DNA from: Methanosarcina sp. KYL-1 | Lineage (GTDB): Archaea; Halobacteriota; Methanosarcinia; Methanosarcinales; Methanosarcinaceae | Direction of reading: 5' to 3' | Assembly: GCF_024372725.1 (NCBI RefSeq) | Contig: NZ_VOUA01000004.1 | Coordinates: 1 to 64,000, forward strand | Length of the DNA: 64,000 bases | Shown here: in pieces, positions 19,165 to 29,739 of the stretch | How the letters are laid out: each line of letters begins with the position of its first letter | Numbering within the stretch: position 1 is the first letter of the stretch | Position numbers and translations under genes: made by a program | Notes under the pieces: generated by a model | Told to the model about the DNA's origin: nothing | Databases searched by the model: none | What the model saw: the letters and a program-made list of their open reading frames with translations, nothing else

Positions 19165-19857
19165 TCAAAGTTCGATTGATTTCCCGGGCTCCATGATAAC
19201 GACTTTCGTATCGACTTTTGCTTCCACAGCCCTTTTGAACTCTTCCGGGTCCTGTTCGATCACATCAAAGGTGCTGTAGTGCATGGGTACAACGGTCTTC
19301 GGCCGGATGAGTTCCACGGCTTTCACGGCTTCTTTTATCCCCATAGTGAACCTGTCCCCAATGGGCAGCAGGGCAATTTCGGGTTCATAAAGTTCCCCGA
19401 TAAGTTGCATGTCCCCGAAAACGCCCGTGTCCCCGGCATGGTAGATGGAATGCCCTCCTATCCCGATCACAAACCCCGCCGGGCTGCCTCCGTCGAAACT
19501 GAAGCATGAAGCGTCAACTGAGGAGGAATGAAGCGCCTGCGTCATGGTCAGGGTGACGCCTTCGACGTCTACGGTCCCACCCTTGTTCATGCCTTCGGCA
19601 AAGACTCCTTTGGACTTGATATAATTTGCAACCTCGTGGATAGAGATAATCCGGCAGCCGGTTCTGGCCCCGATCTCGATGGTATCCCCCAGGTGGTCGC
19701 GGTGCCCGTGGGTCACGGCTATGATGTCGGGGTCCAGTTCCTCCGGGGTGCAGGGAGCTTTCGGGTTTCCGGTAATGAAGGGGTCTATCAGCAATTTTTT
19801 TTCGGTTTCAAATAAAAAAGCGGCATGTCCAAGCCAGGTTATCTTTACCTTTGCCAT
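19165..19857 (-). CDS. UPF0173-type metal-dependent hydrolase (metallo-beta-lactamase fold)
   Basis: This 230-residue protein matches the UPF0173 family from start ([17 protein letters not shown]) to end. The metal site is [10 protein letters not shown], with later ligands in [12 protein letters not shown] and PMHYSTF. Members are predicted zinc hydrolases of unknown substrate. It is divergently placed to the DUF2117 gene across 180 bp and forms no operon. Confidence 0.88.
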   Translation of the reverse strand: MAKVKITWLGHAAFLFETEKKLLIDPFITGNPKAPCTPEELDPDIIAVTHGHRDHLGDTIEIGARTGCRIISIHEVANYIKSKGVFAEGMNKGGTVDVEGVTLTMTQALHSSSVDASCFSFDGGSPAGFVIGIGGHSIYHAGDTGVFGDMQLIGELYEPEIALLPIGDRFTMGIKEAVKAVELIRPKTVVPMHYSTFDVIEQDPEEFKRAVEAKVDTKVVIMEPGKSIEL

Positions 19858-20037
19858 TTTCTCACCTAGTCTGCTAAGCTTTCTCTATTAACTTTCTCTG
19901 CCAAGCTTATTTCAACCCGTAACTCGCCATAAAAGTTAAAGAAACCTCCGGTATTTTACGGTACGGACTTTTATATTCCGGAGCTGCTTTAACGGAGTTA
20001 CTTTAATATGCATCCTCCGGGGTAAAAATAACCGAAG

Positions 20038-21207
20038 ATGAAGATCGGCGTAGTTATCCACGGCCCCGAGGTGATCGATTCGGGGCAGGCAGAAAAAGTC
20101 CTTGAAAAGCTCTCCCGCCTGGGTGAAGTAAAAGCAGAACTCGGAGGGACCATGGGAAAGACCGCAGTCCTTGATGCCGGGCTTGAGCACGTTATAGACA
20201 TAAGCCGGCACCTTAAGCCAAGCGCCTGCATAGAATCCTTTTTTGATGCCTCGGACCTTGTGTGCCTCCTGAACCACGGGAAAACGCTTGAAACAGGCAA
20301 GGCCTTCGGGGCAATTGTAGTCTCCCGCCTTACGGACCCTGAAAAGAAACCCCTCATCCAGATCGAAAGCCCGGGCTGCGCCTGCGGAAAGCTGATCCAG
20401 CTTAACCAAAAAGCCGGTGAGTACATCGAAAAACTCTCGGAAACCCTGGGAATCCCGGCCGAAACCAAAGTTTCGCCTGAGCCTCAAATAGATTCGGTCC
20501 GCACTGAAAACTGCCAGAAAACCGGAAAAAAGCGCATTGTCCGAAAACTTTCGGGAGCCTTCCCCGGAGAAAACATCCTGGTAAACGGGATCATTATCGG
20601 AAGAGCCGAGTCCCCTGATGTGAGTATCGTCTCCGAAGACGGCTTTATCACCGCAATCGAAGGGGGAGCCGTAAAGGAGCACGGCCTGGAAAAGCTTCAC
20701 AATTATGAAAAAAGGAACCCTGTTGACCTCGCAAAAGCCTGGGTAAAGAGCGGTGCAGTGAGGAGAAGCGCCCCCGGATGCCGCCGTCCTCTTAATACGA
20801 CATCAGAAACCGGAGGCCTGGAGTCAGTATCTCTTGCAGGAGCCGGGAAAGTCGTGCTGATCGACCATGCCGCAGAACATACCTTCGAACTGGCAGATGG
20901 CGCCAGGCTTGCCGTAACCGTGGGAGACGACACCACAGCCATTGCAGGCGACATCCTCTACAGGCTCGGAATCCCTATCCTTGGGATCACGGACGGGGAC
21001 TGCGACGACCTTGCCTTCAGGACAGAAATCTTTCCGGGTTCGGTCATTATCAGGCTTGCTGCAGGAAATGACGATATAGTGGGAAGAAAATTGAAGCAGG
21101 AACTCTTTAAAGGGGGAGAGTCAGCTGTTTTTGAGGACCTGCTTTCACTTAAAGAGGAAGTTCTGAAACTGGCAGAGCCGGCTACTGAAGCTATTTTTGA
21201 ATATTAA
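20038..21207 (+). CDS. DUF2117 domain protein
   Basis: This 389-residue protein begins [16 protein letters not shown] and matches the DUF2117 family conserved in methanogens. The N-terminal half resembles a nucleotide-binding or Rossmann-like region. A cysteine motif (GCACGK, about residue 120) could bind a metal. The C-terminal part contains [28 protein letters not shown], which looks like a second conserved domain. There is no signal peptide or membrane segment. The function is not known. Confidence 0.7.
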   Translation: MKIGVVIHGPEVIDSGQAEKVLEKLSRLGEVKAELGGTMGKTAVLDAGLEHVIDISRHLKPSACIESFFDASDLVCLLNHGKTLETGKAFGAIVVSRLTDPEKKPLIQIESPGCACGKLIQLNQKAGEYIEKLSETLGIPAETKVSPEPQIDSVRTENCQKTGKKRIVRKLSGAFPGENILVNGIIIGRAESPDVSIVSEDGFITAIEGGAVKEHGLEKLHNYEKRNPVDLAKAWVKSGAVRRSAPGCRRPLNTTSETGGLESVSLAGAGKVVLIDHAAEHTFELADGARLAVTVGDDTTAIAGDILYRLGIPILGITDGDCDDLAFRTEIFPGSVIIRLAAGNDDIVGRKLKQELFKGGESAVFEDLLSLKEEVLKLAEPATEAIFEY

Positions 21208-21358
21208 CATGGCAAACTGCCTTGAAATGGAATTCACGGTTTCCGGGTTTCGGATTCAGTTTCGTCTTTTTCAGCAATTTTATGGAAATAGCCGTAATGG
21301 GTGTGGAAAAAAATTTCCGCTAAGTTAATAACAAAAGGAGTAACTCTTTTAATAAGGG

Positions 21359-22420
21359 ATGGAAAAGGCGGATAAGTGGATGTTTCAGCCTAATTTCAAA
21401 TACACAAACAAAATCGTGCGCCTGCTTGCAAGGATCCAGGCTGCAAGGGAAGTCATCATAAACAGCCCTCTGATTCCGGCGTGGGAAAAACAGCTCCAGC
21501 AAGAAGCCCTGGTAAAACAGACCCACCACACTACAAGCATAGAGGGAAACCCCCTGACTCTTGAGGAAGTTGGGCTTATTATCGAGGGAAAAGAGGTCCT
21601 CGCCCACGAAAAGGACAAAAAGGAAGTCCGCAATTACGTGGACGTACTGAAATACATCGATTCACTACCGGAAAACGACCCCATAACCGAAGAAATTCTC
21701 CTTGAAATCCACAGCCTTACGGCAAAAAATATCCTTCCTGATGATTCTGTCGGCAACTACCGGAAAGTGCGGGTCATAGTTGGAGACCCGAAAACCGGGA
21801 AAGTCACCTACACCCCTCCGGGACCTGCTGAAGTCCCTGCCCTGACAAAAGCCCTTGTCGAGTGGCTAAACAGCGAAGAAGCCCTTGACCTCATGCCCGC
21901 CATGCAGGCAGGAATCGCACATCACGAACTTGCCAGGATCCACCCCTTCGTCGACGGGAACGGCAGGTCTGCGAGGGCTCTTGCCACCCTTATCCTGACA
22001 AAGAGAGGCTTTGACACCAAGAGGTTTTTCGCTCTTGAGGAGTACTACAACAAAGCCCGCCACTCCTATTACTCCGCCCTTTCAAGTGCTGATGAGGGGG
22101 ACAGGGATTTGACCGAATGGCTCGAATATTTCCTTTTCGGCATTGCCGTGGAAATTTCAAGGGTAGAGAAAACGGTCCTGAAGCTGAGCAGCGACCGTTC
22201 GATGAAAGAGAAATTCGGACAGGTAGGGCTGAGCAGCCGGCAGATAAAGGCGATTGAATATTTAAAAGAAAAGGGGCAGATCACAAGCAATGAGTATCAG
22301 GAAATATGTGATGTCAGCCAGCCCACCGCAAACCGTGACATCCAGGATATGCTCGACAAAAAACTCCTGATACAAAACGGGAAAATGGGCCAGCAGGTAA
22401 TTTACGTGCTCAATTTCTGA
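21359..22420 (+). CDS. Fic family protein (AMPylator) with winged-helix C-terminus
   Basis: This 353-residue protein has the Fic active site HPFVDGNGRSARAL at about residues 195-208; Fic enzymes transfer AMP or other groups to protein hydroxyls. An inhibitory helix motif of the (S/T)xxxE(G/N) type is present upstream (TTSIEGN, near residue 58), so it is a class II self-inhibited Fic. The last 90 residues look like a winged helix (SSRQIKAIEYLKEKGQITSNEYQEI), common in stand-alone Fic-wHTH regulators. The target is unknown. It stands alone between two intergenic regions. Confidence 0.88.
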   Translation: MEKADKWMFQPNFKYTNKIVRLLARIQAAREVIINSPLIPAWEKQLQQEALVKQTHHTTSIEGNPLTLEEVGLIIEGKEVLAHEKDKKEVRNYVDVLKYIDSLPENDPITEEILLEIHSLTAKNILPDDSVGNYRKVRVIVGDPKTGKVTYTPPGPAEVPALTKALVEWLNSEEALDLMPAMQAGIAHHELARIHPFVDGNGRSARALATLILTKRGFDTKRFFALEEYYNKARHSYYSALSSADEGDRDLTEWLEYFLFGIAVEISRVEKTVLKLSSDRSMKEKFGQVGLSSRQIKAIEYLKEKGQITSNEYQEICDVSQPTANRDIQDMLDKKLLIQNGKMGQQVIYVLNF

Positions 22421-22427
22421 TCGGGAG

Positions 22428-22556
22428 GCTATTCAAAAGCTATTCAAAAGCTATTCAAAAGCTATTCAAAAGCTATTCAAAAGCTATTCAAAAGCTATTC
22501 AAAAGCTATTCAAAAGCTATTCAAAAGCTATTCAAAAGCTATTCAAAAGCTATTCA
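22428..22556. repeat. Tandem repeat, 11 bp unit GCTATTCAAAA, 11 full copies and a partial 12th
   Basis: Perfect 11-bp units run from 22428, eight bases after the Fic stop codon, to 22549-22556. The period is close to one helical turn. No gene overlaps it. Confidence 0.95.
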
Positions 22557-23066
22557 CATCGAGATTCTTGTCGGTATAGTTTACGTAACTTATTAATACC
22601 AGAATTTCTACCTGACCCTTCCATGATTCATTAAAGACTCATTCGTGGCCTATTCGTAGTCTTCTTTTGCAGCAATTTCCTGAAAGCACTTCGTGCGGAG
22701 ACAAAAACGGTTTGAGAAGCTATCCCGGCCGTCAGAGTTTCAAATAAATCAATATGAACATTCCTGTTCACCTTTTTGCTTATTCTCAAAACCCGCGGCC
22801 CTCACTGATCCAGAGTCCCGACAGCAGCTCCCGAGCACGAAGTGACCGTTTTTTCCCAAAAAGAGGGAGATAAATCTACAAATTAAGAAATTACAACGAT
22901 TCAATTTACTGATTCGGGCTCAAGACAACTTATTTTTTCCCCACACTCCAATATTTGGAAATTTCTCTAACCGGATCTTGAAGTCAGCACCCCTAACTCA
23001 TTAATGGTCCAGACTTACGATTAATCGAAATTCTTTAATACCTTTACACACAAATTCTAAAAGATT
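22557..23066. other. Intergenic region, no gene seen
   Basis: This is AT-rich DNA without a supported ORF. ATTAATCG...TTCTTTAATACC just before 23067 may contain the promoter of the next operon, but no clear TATA box was assigned. Confidence 0.4.
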
Positions 23067-25835
23067 TTGGGGAATAGGGGGTTTCTAATTCTGGATCTTA
23101 TAACAAAACTTCGGGACACGGTAAGCGCCCTCAGTCCTGGCCTTTTTGGAGGACAGGACAAAGAGGAAGAGGAACTCTGCCCTTACAGGAGCAAGCAGAC
23201 GAAAAACCGGAAAACGATCATTATCAACTGTAAGGAGTGCGGGGAAGGTTCCTCCTTAAACAATGAACACTGCCGCAGGAACATTCTGGAAATCCTGCAA
23301 AAAGAAGTGCATGCCGACTGCCTGGTGCTTTCAAGGCTCTATGAAAGGGACTACGAAGGAGAAGCCCTCTCAGTCCTCTATGCCCTGGCGGGCTTCCGGG
23401 AAAGCATTGAAGCTTACAGGAGCACGGAAACGGTCCCTGAAGAATGCATGCGACCTGAGAAAAAAGGGTGCGGGCTGGAAAGAAAGGAGGTTCTTGACTT
23501 CCTTACCGAAACTGCAGAAAAAGATCCCCTGAAAACCCGCCTGGAACTCAGGGGACTGGTCCGGGGAAATGGGCTCAGGAAAGTTCCCGATGCCTCCCCA
23601 GGTTGTGAGTTTTGCTCCGAATGCTTTTACGATATGCTCCGTGAAATGAAGGAAAAAGCACGTTTCCTTCCCGAGATCCCTGCCCAGATAAATTCCGTGA
23701 TTCCGGCGCCCCTTCAAGATATTAAGGCAGGCGGGAATGAAAAAGCAGAGAGCGAAAAAACAGTAGGGAAAAAGGCAAGGAGGGAAAAGGCAGGAAACCT
23801 GATGCAGGACATTTCCGGGGAAATTTCCTTTTCGTGGAAAGCGAACCCTACTTCAAACCCTTATCAAGAATCAGATACGGCATCTGATACGGCATCTGAT
23901 ATGGCATATGATATGGCGCCTGCTCCGGGGAAGAAAGAAAATAACAAAGAACTCGGGACCTTTGCCGCAGCCTTTTTTGACTACGAAAACCGGATCAAGC
24001 CCCATGTGAGGCCCCCTTTTTCAACCTCCAGGATCTACACCGAAGCCCCGCAGAATACCGAGTTTCTTGAGTGCTACGATATGAGTGGAAAGGACGGGAG
24101 GATGCTTGAAGTTTCGATTTACCGGTATACGGACAGGCCCGAGAAGCTCTACATGGTCCGGCCCCCCGAATACAACCTGCGGCCAGGGGAGCTGATGCTG
24201 CTTGAGAAGGTCAGGAAGAGGATGATCAGGCACAGGCCAAAGGACCTTGCTTTTGCAGATCCGACCGGAGCCAGGGAGTACTTCAGGAGGATGGCAAAGG
24301 ATCTCCTGGTCGACGAGCTGCTCTCGGGAGGAGAAACCTGTACTCCCGGAGAGCTTGAAAGTTACTCCGACCTGCTTGCCCGCTACACTAACGGGCTCGG
24401 GATCGTAGAAGACCTTCTTTCGGATGCCCGGGTCACCGACGTGTACATCAACGCTCCTGCCGACAAAAACCCGGTGCATGTGGTCATGGAAGGGGAAGAG
24501 TGCACAAGCAACGTCTTTCTTTCCCAGGACGACCTGGACTCCCTGGTCTCACGCTTCAGGACCATAAGCGGAAGGCCATTTGGGGAAGCCGTGCCTGTGC
24601 TTGAGTTAAACCTCGAGGCTTTCGGGGTCAGGGTCTCGGTGATCGGGGATCCCCTGAGCGCAAGCGGGCTTGCATATGCTTTCCGCAAACATTCACTTTC
24701 TCCCTGGACCCTCCCGAAACTCATCAATACGGGCTCGGTTTCAGCTTATGCGGCCGGGTTTTTAAGCTTCCTCATGGACGGGCAGGCTTCGGTCCTCATA
24801 GCCGGAGAAGTTGGGGCTGGAAAGACTTCTCTGCTCTCGTCAATGCTTCTGGAAATCCCTCAGAAGTACCGGATCCTGACAATCGAGGATACCCATGAAC
24901 TTCCCACCGAAAAGCTCCAGGAACTGGGCTGGAAGGTGCAGGGAATGAGTTCGCACTCCTCGGTCCTTAAGTCCGGGGCGGAAATGAGCCCCGAGACTGC
25001 GCTCCGGGCTGCTCTTCGGCTCGGGAGTTCCTCCCTCGTGATAGGGGAAGTCCGGGGGCCGGAGGTGAAGGTGCTCTATGAAGCCATGCAGGTAGGAAAT
25101 GCCGGAAACTCCGTGATCGGGACCATTCACGGCTCTTCTACCGAAAACGTGTATGAAAGGATCGTGCACACCCTGGGGGTCCCCCCGGCTTCATTTAAAG
25201 CCACGGACGCCGTGATAATCTGCTCCGGGATCAGGCCCGGCGGGACCATGAAAAAGCTCAAGCGGGTGAGCCGGATTGCCGAAGTCACGGCCGTACCCCT
25301 GGAAAACCCGGAACCCGGTGAACTCTTTACCGACATCATGAGTTACGATGCCTCACAGGACTGCCTGCTCGCAGGAGAAGTCCTGGAACAGGGGCAATCC
25401 GAACTGATAGGGAAAATTGCCCGGAAATGGGGAATTTCCATTGGCAGGGCCTTAAAAAACATCGAAATCAGGGCAAGGATAAAGGATAAAATCGCAAAAG
25501 AAGGGGATAGGAGGCCGTCCCTGCTGGAAGCCGAAGCTGTGAGCGAGGCAAACAACATGTTCTGGCTGCTTACGGATTCCCTGAAAGGCAGGAAAAAGAC
25601 CGGCCGTAAAGCCAGCAATGAAGCTAATTTTAAAACCGATTCTGACAACGTCTCCGACAACGACTCCGACAATGATTATGAAAACAATTACGAAAACGAT
25701 TTCGATACTGACAACGATTATGAAAACGATTTTGAGGCTGAATTCGAAGCCCTGTACAGCCGGTGGGAAGCCTGGTTCGAAAACTTTGCAGGGGTACGCC
25801 GGGGTAACGTTCCTGAAATTCAGGATAATGCCTGA
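23067..25835 (+). CDS. Type II secretion/type IV pilus assembly ATPase (GspE/ArlI-like)
   Basis: This 922-residue motor ATPase drives assembly of a type IV pilus-like structure. The C-terminal half has Walker A GEVGAGKTS (about residue 580), an Asp-box IEDTHELP, Walker B LVIGEVRGPE (about 657) and a His-box GTIHGSS. The N-terminal 210 residues are cysteine-rich (NCKECGEG, CEFCSECF), suggesting a metal site. A low-complexity linker (SDTASDTASDMA) and an acidic Asp/Asn/Tyr/Glu repeat near residues 855-905 are unusual. TTG 23067 is a weak start without a good ribosome-binding site; GGGGG just downstream suggests initiation a few codons later. It is paired with the platform protein 20 bp on. Confidence 0.85.
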   Translation: MGNRGFLILDLITKLRDTVSALSPGLFGGQDKEEEELCPYRSKQTKNRKTIIINCKECGEGSSLNNEHCRRNILEILQKEVHADCLVLSRLYERDYEGEALSVLYALAGFRESIEAYRSTETVPEECMRPEKKGCGLERKEVLDFLTETAEKDPLKTRLELRGLVRGNGLRKVPDASPGCEFCSECFYDMLREMKEKARFLPEIPAQINSVIPAPLQDIKAGGNEKAESEKTVGKKARREKAGNLMQDISGEISFSWKANPTSNPYQESDTASDTASDMAYDMAPAPGKKENNKELGTFAAAFFDYENRIKPHVRPPFSTSRIYTEAPQNTEFLECYDMSGKDGRMLEVSIYRYTDRPEKLYMVRPPEYNLRPGELMLLEKVRKRMIRHRPKDLAFADPTGAREYFRRMAKDLLVDELLSGGETCTPGELESYSDLLARYTNGLGIVEDLLSDARVTDVYINAPADKNPVHVVMEGEECTSNVFLSQDDLDSLVSRFRTISGRPFGEAVPVLELNLEAFGVRVSVIGDPLSASGLAYAFRKHSLSPWTLPKLINTGSVSAYAAGFLSFLMDGQASVLIAGEVGAGKTSLLSSMLLEIPQKYRILTIEDTHELPTEKLQELGWKVQGMSSHSSVLKSGAEMSPETALRAALRLGSSSLVIGEVRGPEVKVLYEAMQVGNAGNSVIGTIHGSSTENVYERIVHTLGVPPASFKATDAVIICSGIRPGGTMKKLKRVSRIAEVTAVPLENPEPGELFTDIMSYDASQDCLLAGEVLEQGQSELIGKIARKWGISIGRALKNIEIRARIKDKIAKEGDRRPSLLEAEAVSEANNMFWLLTDSLKGRKKTGRKASNEANFKTDSDNVSDNDSDNDYENNYENDFDTDNDYENDFEAEFEALYSRWEAWFENFAGVRRGNVPEIQDNA

Positions 25836-25855
25836 CGCCGTCATGGGGGTAGCGG

Positions 25856-27793
25856 ATGGAAAATCTCAACTGGTATGAAAAGGCCTGTAAAAGCACGGCC
25901 CTGTACTGCAGCCGGCTTGTCCCGGAACTGGACAATTTCAGCAGGAAGTGTGAAAAGAGCGTGAGCCCGGAGTACAGGGACGCCCTCAGGTTTACGGGGC
26001 TTGACCTGGAGGCTTTCGAGACCGTGCTCTTTTCCTACCTGGGCACGCTTGGCGTATTTCTCCTGCTTCTCGGGACCGACCTTTTCCTGCTCTTCTCTAA
26101 GAGCTTTGACTACCGGACCCTTGTCATAATGGGCACCCTTACCTTCCTTGTCCCCCTTGTTGTGCTTTACTACCTGAGCGAATACGTGAAAATCCGCGCC
26201 GGGCTTATGAAAATTGCCTCCCTGGGTGACATCCCGGAGGTCCTGAGCTACATCATCATGTCCATGAAACTGGTCCCGAACCTTGAACACGCTGTGCTTT
26301 TTGCTGCCCGGAACTCGGAGAGGCCCCTTGCAAAAGACCTGAAAAAGCTGACCTGGGACCTGAACCTGAGGCTTTATTCAGGGATGGACGATGCCCTGCT
26401 CTCTTTTGCCGACCTCTGGGGCAGGAACAGCGAGTACTTCAAGCGTTCCCTGCACCTGATAAAGAGCTCAACTGCCGAACCGGATGAGGCCCAGAGGGTG
26501 ATCACCTTAAACCGGGCGCTTGACATCAGCCTTGAGGGCACGGAAAGCCTGATGGACTCCTTTGCTGCAAAACTCAAGACCCCAAGCTACGTCCTCTACT
26601 CGATTTTCATCCTGATCCCCCTGGCCCTGGTCGCGCTCCTGCCTGCAGTCACAGTCGTCGGGATCAGGCCCAGGATTACGGACCTCGTGCTCCTCTACGA
26701 CCTGGTCTTCCCGGCCCTTGCCGCAATCTACGCCGAATACATCCTCCTGCAGCGGCCTCTTGCGTTCATCCCCCAGCAAATCCCGGACTCCCATCCTGAA
26801 CTTTCCGGGGTCAGGCAGAAGAAACAAATCGCCTTCCTGCTTTCAGTCCTCACCTTCGCCCTGCTCGCCCCTTCGGGCTACCTCCTGCTCCTGGCCGGAA
26901 ACCCGAAAGGAATCATTGCCACCGAAGCCCTTGGGGGGCTCTTGCCTCCTACCCTTCCCCCTGTCCTGGGCCTTACGGCAGGGGTTTCCATCTACCTGTA
27001 CATGTCCTCGGCCCCGTACAAGAGAATAAGGGACAGGATAAAGGAGATGGAACGGGAATTCGCAGACTCTCTCTTCGTGCTCGGGAGGAGGATTTCGGAA
27101 GGAAAAGCCCCCGAAGAAGCCTTTGCCCATACTGCCAGGACCCTGGAAGGCTCAAAAATCGGGGAAGCCTTTGAAAACATCTCCATGAACCTGCTCGGAA
27201 TGAGGACGACCCTCAAAGCCGCCATCTTTGACGAAGAGTTCGGGGCTTTCCGGCACGTCTACTCGGAGCGGATCAAAAATACCATGCTCCTCTTTACGGA
27301 AAGCGTCCACAAGAACCATGAAGCAGCCGGAGCAGCCGTAATCAAACTGGCCGACCACTTAAAGGAGCTCGCCGGAGTAGAAGAACGCATCCGGCGCTCC
27401 CTCTATGAAGTTACTTCGACCATGCGTTCCACGGCTGCAATTTTTGCCCCCCTGATCGCAGGAATCACCCTCGCTCTCTCGGAAGTAATTACAAAGATCT
27501 TAAGCCAGGTCTCGGGCAGGATGAGCAGGGTCCCTGCAGACCTGACCTCCGTGCCCTTCGAAGTCGGCCCCGATGCTTTTGTCCAGTCGATTCCCCCTGA
27601 CCTGTTCATGCTTGCAATAGGGATCTACGTGCTGCTGGTAAGCGCTGTCCTGACCCGCTTCGCAGGCGCCGTGGAATACGGGGGAGACAGGGCTCAGCTC
27701 AAGTACGACCTTTCCTGCATGCTGCCCCTTTCAATCCTGGTGTTTGCCGTATCCACCCTGTCGGCAAGGGTAATATTCCGGGGGCTTGTGTGA
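25856..27793 (+). CDS. Type II secretion system F-family platform protein (TadC/ArlJ-like)
   Basis: This 645-residue multispanning membrane protein follows the ATPase gene after 20 bp. Two T2SF-type repeats are apparent: each has a cytoplasmic helical region with a conserved LGDIPEVLSY or ADSLFVLGRRISEG core, followed by hydrophobic segments. It would be the membrane platform on which the ATPase acts. No pilin or prepilin peptidase is visible in the window, so the assembled structure cannot be named. Confidence 0.85.
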   Translation: MENLNWYEKACKSTALYCSRLVPELDNFSRKCEKSVSPEYRDALRFTGLDLEAFETVLFSYLGTLGVFLLLLGTDLFLLFSKSFDYRTLVIMGTLTFLVPLVVLYYLSEYVKIRAGLMKIASLGDIPEVLSYIIMSMKLVPNLEHAVLFAARNSERPLAKDLKKLTWDLNLRLYSGMDDALLSFADLWGRNSEYFKRSLHLIKSSTAEPDEAQRVITLNRALDISLEGTESLMDSFAAKLKTPSYVLYSIFILIPLALVALLPAVTVVGIRPRITDLVLLYDLVFPALAAIYAEYILLQRPLAFIPQQIPDSHPELSGVRQKKQIAFLLSVLTFALLAPSGYLLLLAGNPKGIIATEALGGLLPPTLPPVLGLTAGVSIYLYMSSAPYKRIRDRIKEMEREFADSLFVLGRRISEGKAPEEAFAHTARTLEGSKIGEAFENISMNLLGMRTTLKAAIFDEEFGAFRHVYSERIKNTMLLFTESVHKNHEAAGAAVIKLADHLKELAGVEERIRRSLYEVTSTMRSTAAIFAPLIAGITLALSEVITKILSQVSGRMSRVPADLTSVPFEVGPDAFVQSIPPDLFMLAIGIYVLLVSAVLTRFAGAVEYGGDRAQLKYDLSCMLPLSILVFAVSTLSARVIFRGLV

Positions 27794-27880
27794 AAATTAG
27801 CGAAAAAAAATATAAAAATCAAAAACAGATGGAAAATTTGGAAATATGAAAGAAAATGAATGGAAATGAAGGAAAGGCCC

Positions 27881-28525
27881 TCATTTTATGCAGGCAATCC
27901 TGGAGGATGCCTTCAGCACTTCTTTTGCTTTTGATTCCGAAAGGCCTGCGCCCATAGCGATCTTAAGGGCGGTTTCGTCCGTTATCAGGTCTTCCGGGGC
28001 GTGGGCGTCCGTGTTTACCACAAGGATTGCATCGACTTCGAGGGCCATCCTTGCGACATGGCCGTTTGTCCTGTTATGCCCGTTCCGGGCTGTGATTTCA
28101 AGGCAGACGTCATTTTGGGCTGCGGTTTCGACGTCTTCGGGAGTGATCAGGCCGGGGTGCGCCAGGATGTCCACGTACTCGCAGGCGACGGCAGCCGCAT
28201 TGGTCCCGGGAGCTACCGGCTCTGCAATGGTTTCCCCGTGCACGACCACAACTTCTGCCCCGAGCTGCTTTGCTTTCTTTGCAAGGGGGGCAATCTTCCT
28301 GGGGGGTACGTGGGTCAGCTCAACCCCGGGCATCACGCGGATGTCCCATTCGTCTTCCAGGTACTTTGCCTTCTTTGCCCCTTCAAGGAGCTGTTCGATA
28401 TTGGTGTAGTCAGCATGGTCGGTAATTGCAATGGCCCTGTAGCCGTGGACTACGGCTCTCCGGACCAGTTCGCTGGGGATCAGCTCCCCATCACTGAAAA
28501 TAGTATGAGTGTGAAGATCAATCAA
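27881..28525 (-). CDS. PHP-domain phosphoesterase
   Basis: This 214-residue protein has the PHP metal-binding motifs: MIDLHTHTIFSDGE at the N-terminus, AITDHADYTN, PGVELTH, VVVHGET and NTDAH. Such proteins hydrolyse phosphoesters such as histidinol phosphate or nucleotides; the substrate here is unknown. The start is TTG 28525-28523, behind a strong GGTGATC ribosome-binding site. It is convergent with the platform-protein gene. Confidence 0.88.
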   Translation of the reverse strand: MIDLHTHTIFSDGELIPSELVRRAVVHGYRAIAITDHADYTNIEQLLEGAKKAKYLEDEWDIRVMPGVELTHVPPRKIAPLAKKAKQLGAEVVVVHGETIAEPVAPGTNAAAVACEYVDILAHPGLITPEDVETAAQNDVCLEITARNGHNRTNGHVARMALEVDAILVVNTDAHAPEDLITDETALKIAMGAGLSESKAKEVLKASSRIACIK

Positions 28526-28664
28526 AAATGATCACCAGTTGTTTTTGCTTCGTTTTATCCGGCATTGTTTCGTTTTTTATAATTACTTAAGTTTATTAAA
28601 GTTCACTTTATCTTAATTTACTTTTTCTTTGCTGGCGACCTTTAAAAAACATCCGGCTTAAAAA

Positions 28665-29447
28665 TCATTCAAGCTTTCCGAGCCGTTCCGCCACACTGGC
28701 AAAGGCAAAGTTCGGCTTGACGTCCTCGATCTTTATCTTCACTTTCTCTCCGACTTCGACTTCTTTTACGAAAACTACGAACCCGTCGACGAGCACGGCC
28801 CCGTCCCCGCTTGAGCCGAGTTTCTCAATATCCACGACAAACTCATCTCCCTTCCGGAGCGGAGCTGTTAGGAACTTTTTCCCGATTACGTAGATTTCCG
28901 CGCTTTGAGACCTTGATGCCTGCGGGGAATACGCCATGGTCCGGACAAAATTTTCCCGAACCTTATTCATATAATCGTTGAACATGTCTCCCTGGAATAC
29001 CTTCACCACAAAATTCCCTTTTGGCTTCAAAATCTTCTTTGCACACTCCAGCGCCGAGGTCGACAGTTCAATGGACCGCGCATGGTCGTAGGACCAGTTC
29101 CCGGACAGGTTGGGCGCAGCATCACAGAGCACCACATCGGCCCCCTTTGTTCCGACAATCTTGATAATCTTCTGTATTGTCGAATCTGCATTTATGTCGC
29201 CCACGATGGTCTCGACTCCTTCGATGGGAAGGATCCTCTGGAGGTCCACACCCAGGACCTTTCCACCTGAAAGCTCCTTTGCGACCTGCAGCCACCCGCC
29301 CGGAGCCGCACCTAAATCCACAACCGAGTCTCCGCGGTTTATGATCTTATGTTTGTCATTAATCTGCTTGAGCTTGAAAGAGGCCCTTGACCGATAGCCA
29401 TCCTCCTTTGCCTGATGATAATAAAAATCTCTTCTATCTCTTGCCAT
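28665..29447 (-). CDS. rlmE: 23S rRNA 2'-O-ribose methyltransferase RlmE with TRAM domain
   Basis: This 260-residue FtsJ/RrmJ-family enzyme methylates the 2'-OH of a uridine in 23S rRNA. The SAM site is VVDLGAAPGGWLQVA (about residue 42), followed by GVDLQRI and VLCDAAPNLSG. The catalytic K-D-K-E set is indicated by RSRASFKL, CDAAPN, VVKVF and SAEIYVIGKKF. About 60 extra C-terminal residues (RKGDEFVVDIEKLGSSGDG) form a TRAM RNA-binding domain, as usual in methanogen RlmE. Confidence 0.93.
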   Translation of the reverse strand: MARDRRDFYYHQAKEDGYRSRASFKLKQINDKHKIINRGDSVVDLGAAPGGWLQVAKELSGGKVLGVDLQRILPIEGVETIVGDINADSTIQKIIKIVGTKGADVVLCDAAPNLSGNWSYDHARSIELSTSALECAKKILKPKGNFVVKVFQGDMFNDYMNKVRENFVRTMAYSPQASRSQSAEIYVIGKKFLTAPLRKGDEFVVDIEKLGSSGDGAVLVDGFVVFVKEVEVGEKVKIKIEDVKPNFAFASVAERLGKLE

Positions 29448-29499
29448 TGCTACCTTCCCTGCACTGAAAGCTGATATAGCTTACGCAAAATCGTAAAAT

Positions 29500-29633
29500 T
29501 CCTTTTTCCGGCTAATTCTTTTTTCCGGTTAATTCCTTTTTCCGGTTAATTCCTTTTTCCGGTTAATTCCTTTTTCCGGTTAATTCCTTTTTCCGGTTAA
29601 TTCCTTTTTCCGGTTAATTCCTTTTTCTGGCTA
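29500..29633. repeat. Tandem repeat, 17 bp unit, eight copies, upstream of rlmE
   Basis: GGTTAATTCCTTTTTCC units begin at 29527, 29544, 29561, 29578, 29595 and 29612, with variant units (GGCT) at 29510 and 29629. They lie between the divergent start of rlmE and the 3' end of the next minus-strand gene. Confidence 0.93.
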
Positions 29634-29739
29634 TACTCTGTATGCATATAATTAATTTATTAAATATATATTTTCTGTTATGTTTTACTCCAGTATACTC
29701 ACTATTGCAGGGAAGTTACAAAATTCTTATAAAAACCGG

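Noticed and set aside
19055-19279. Lys/Glu-rich plus-strand ORF
   Set aside because: It is the translation of an A/G-rich simple-sequence tract running into the 3' end of the UPF0173 gene.
22428-22556. 11-bp array considered as a CRISPR or replication-origin iteron
   Set aside because: Units are directly adjacent with no spacers, and there is no orc1/cdc6 gene or origin-box motif nearby; simple tandem repeat preferred.
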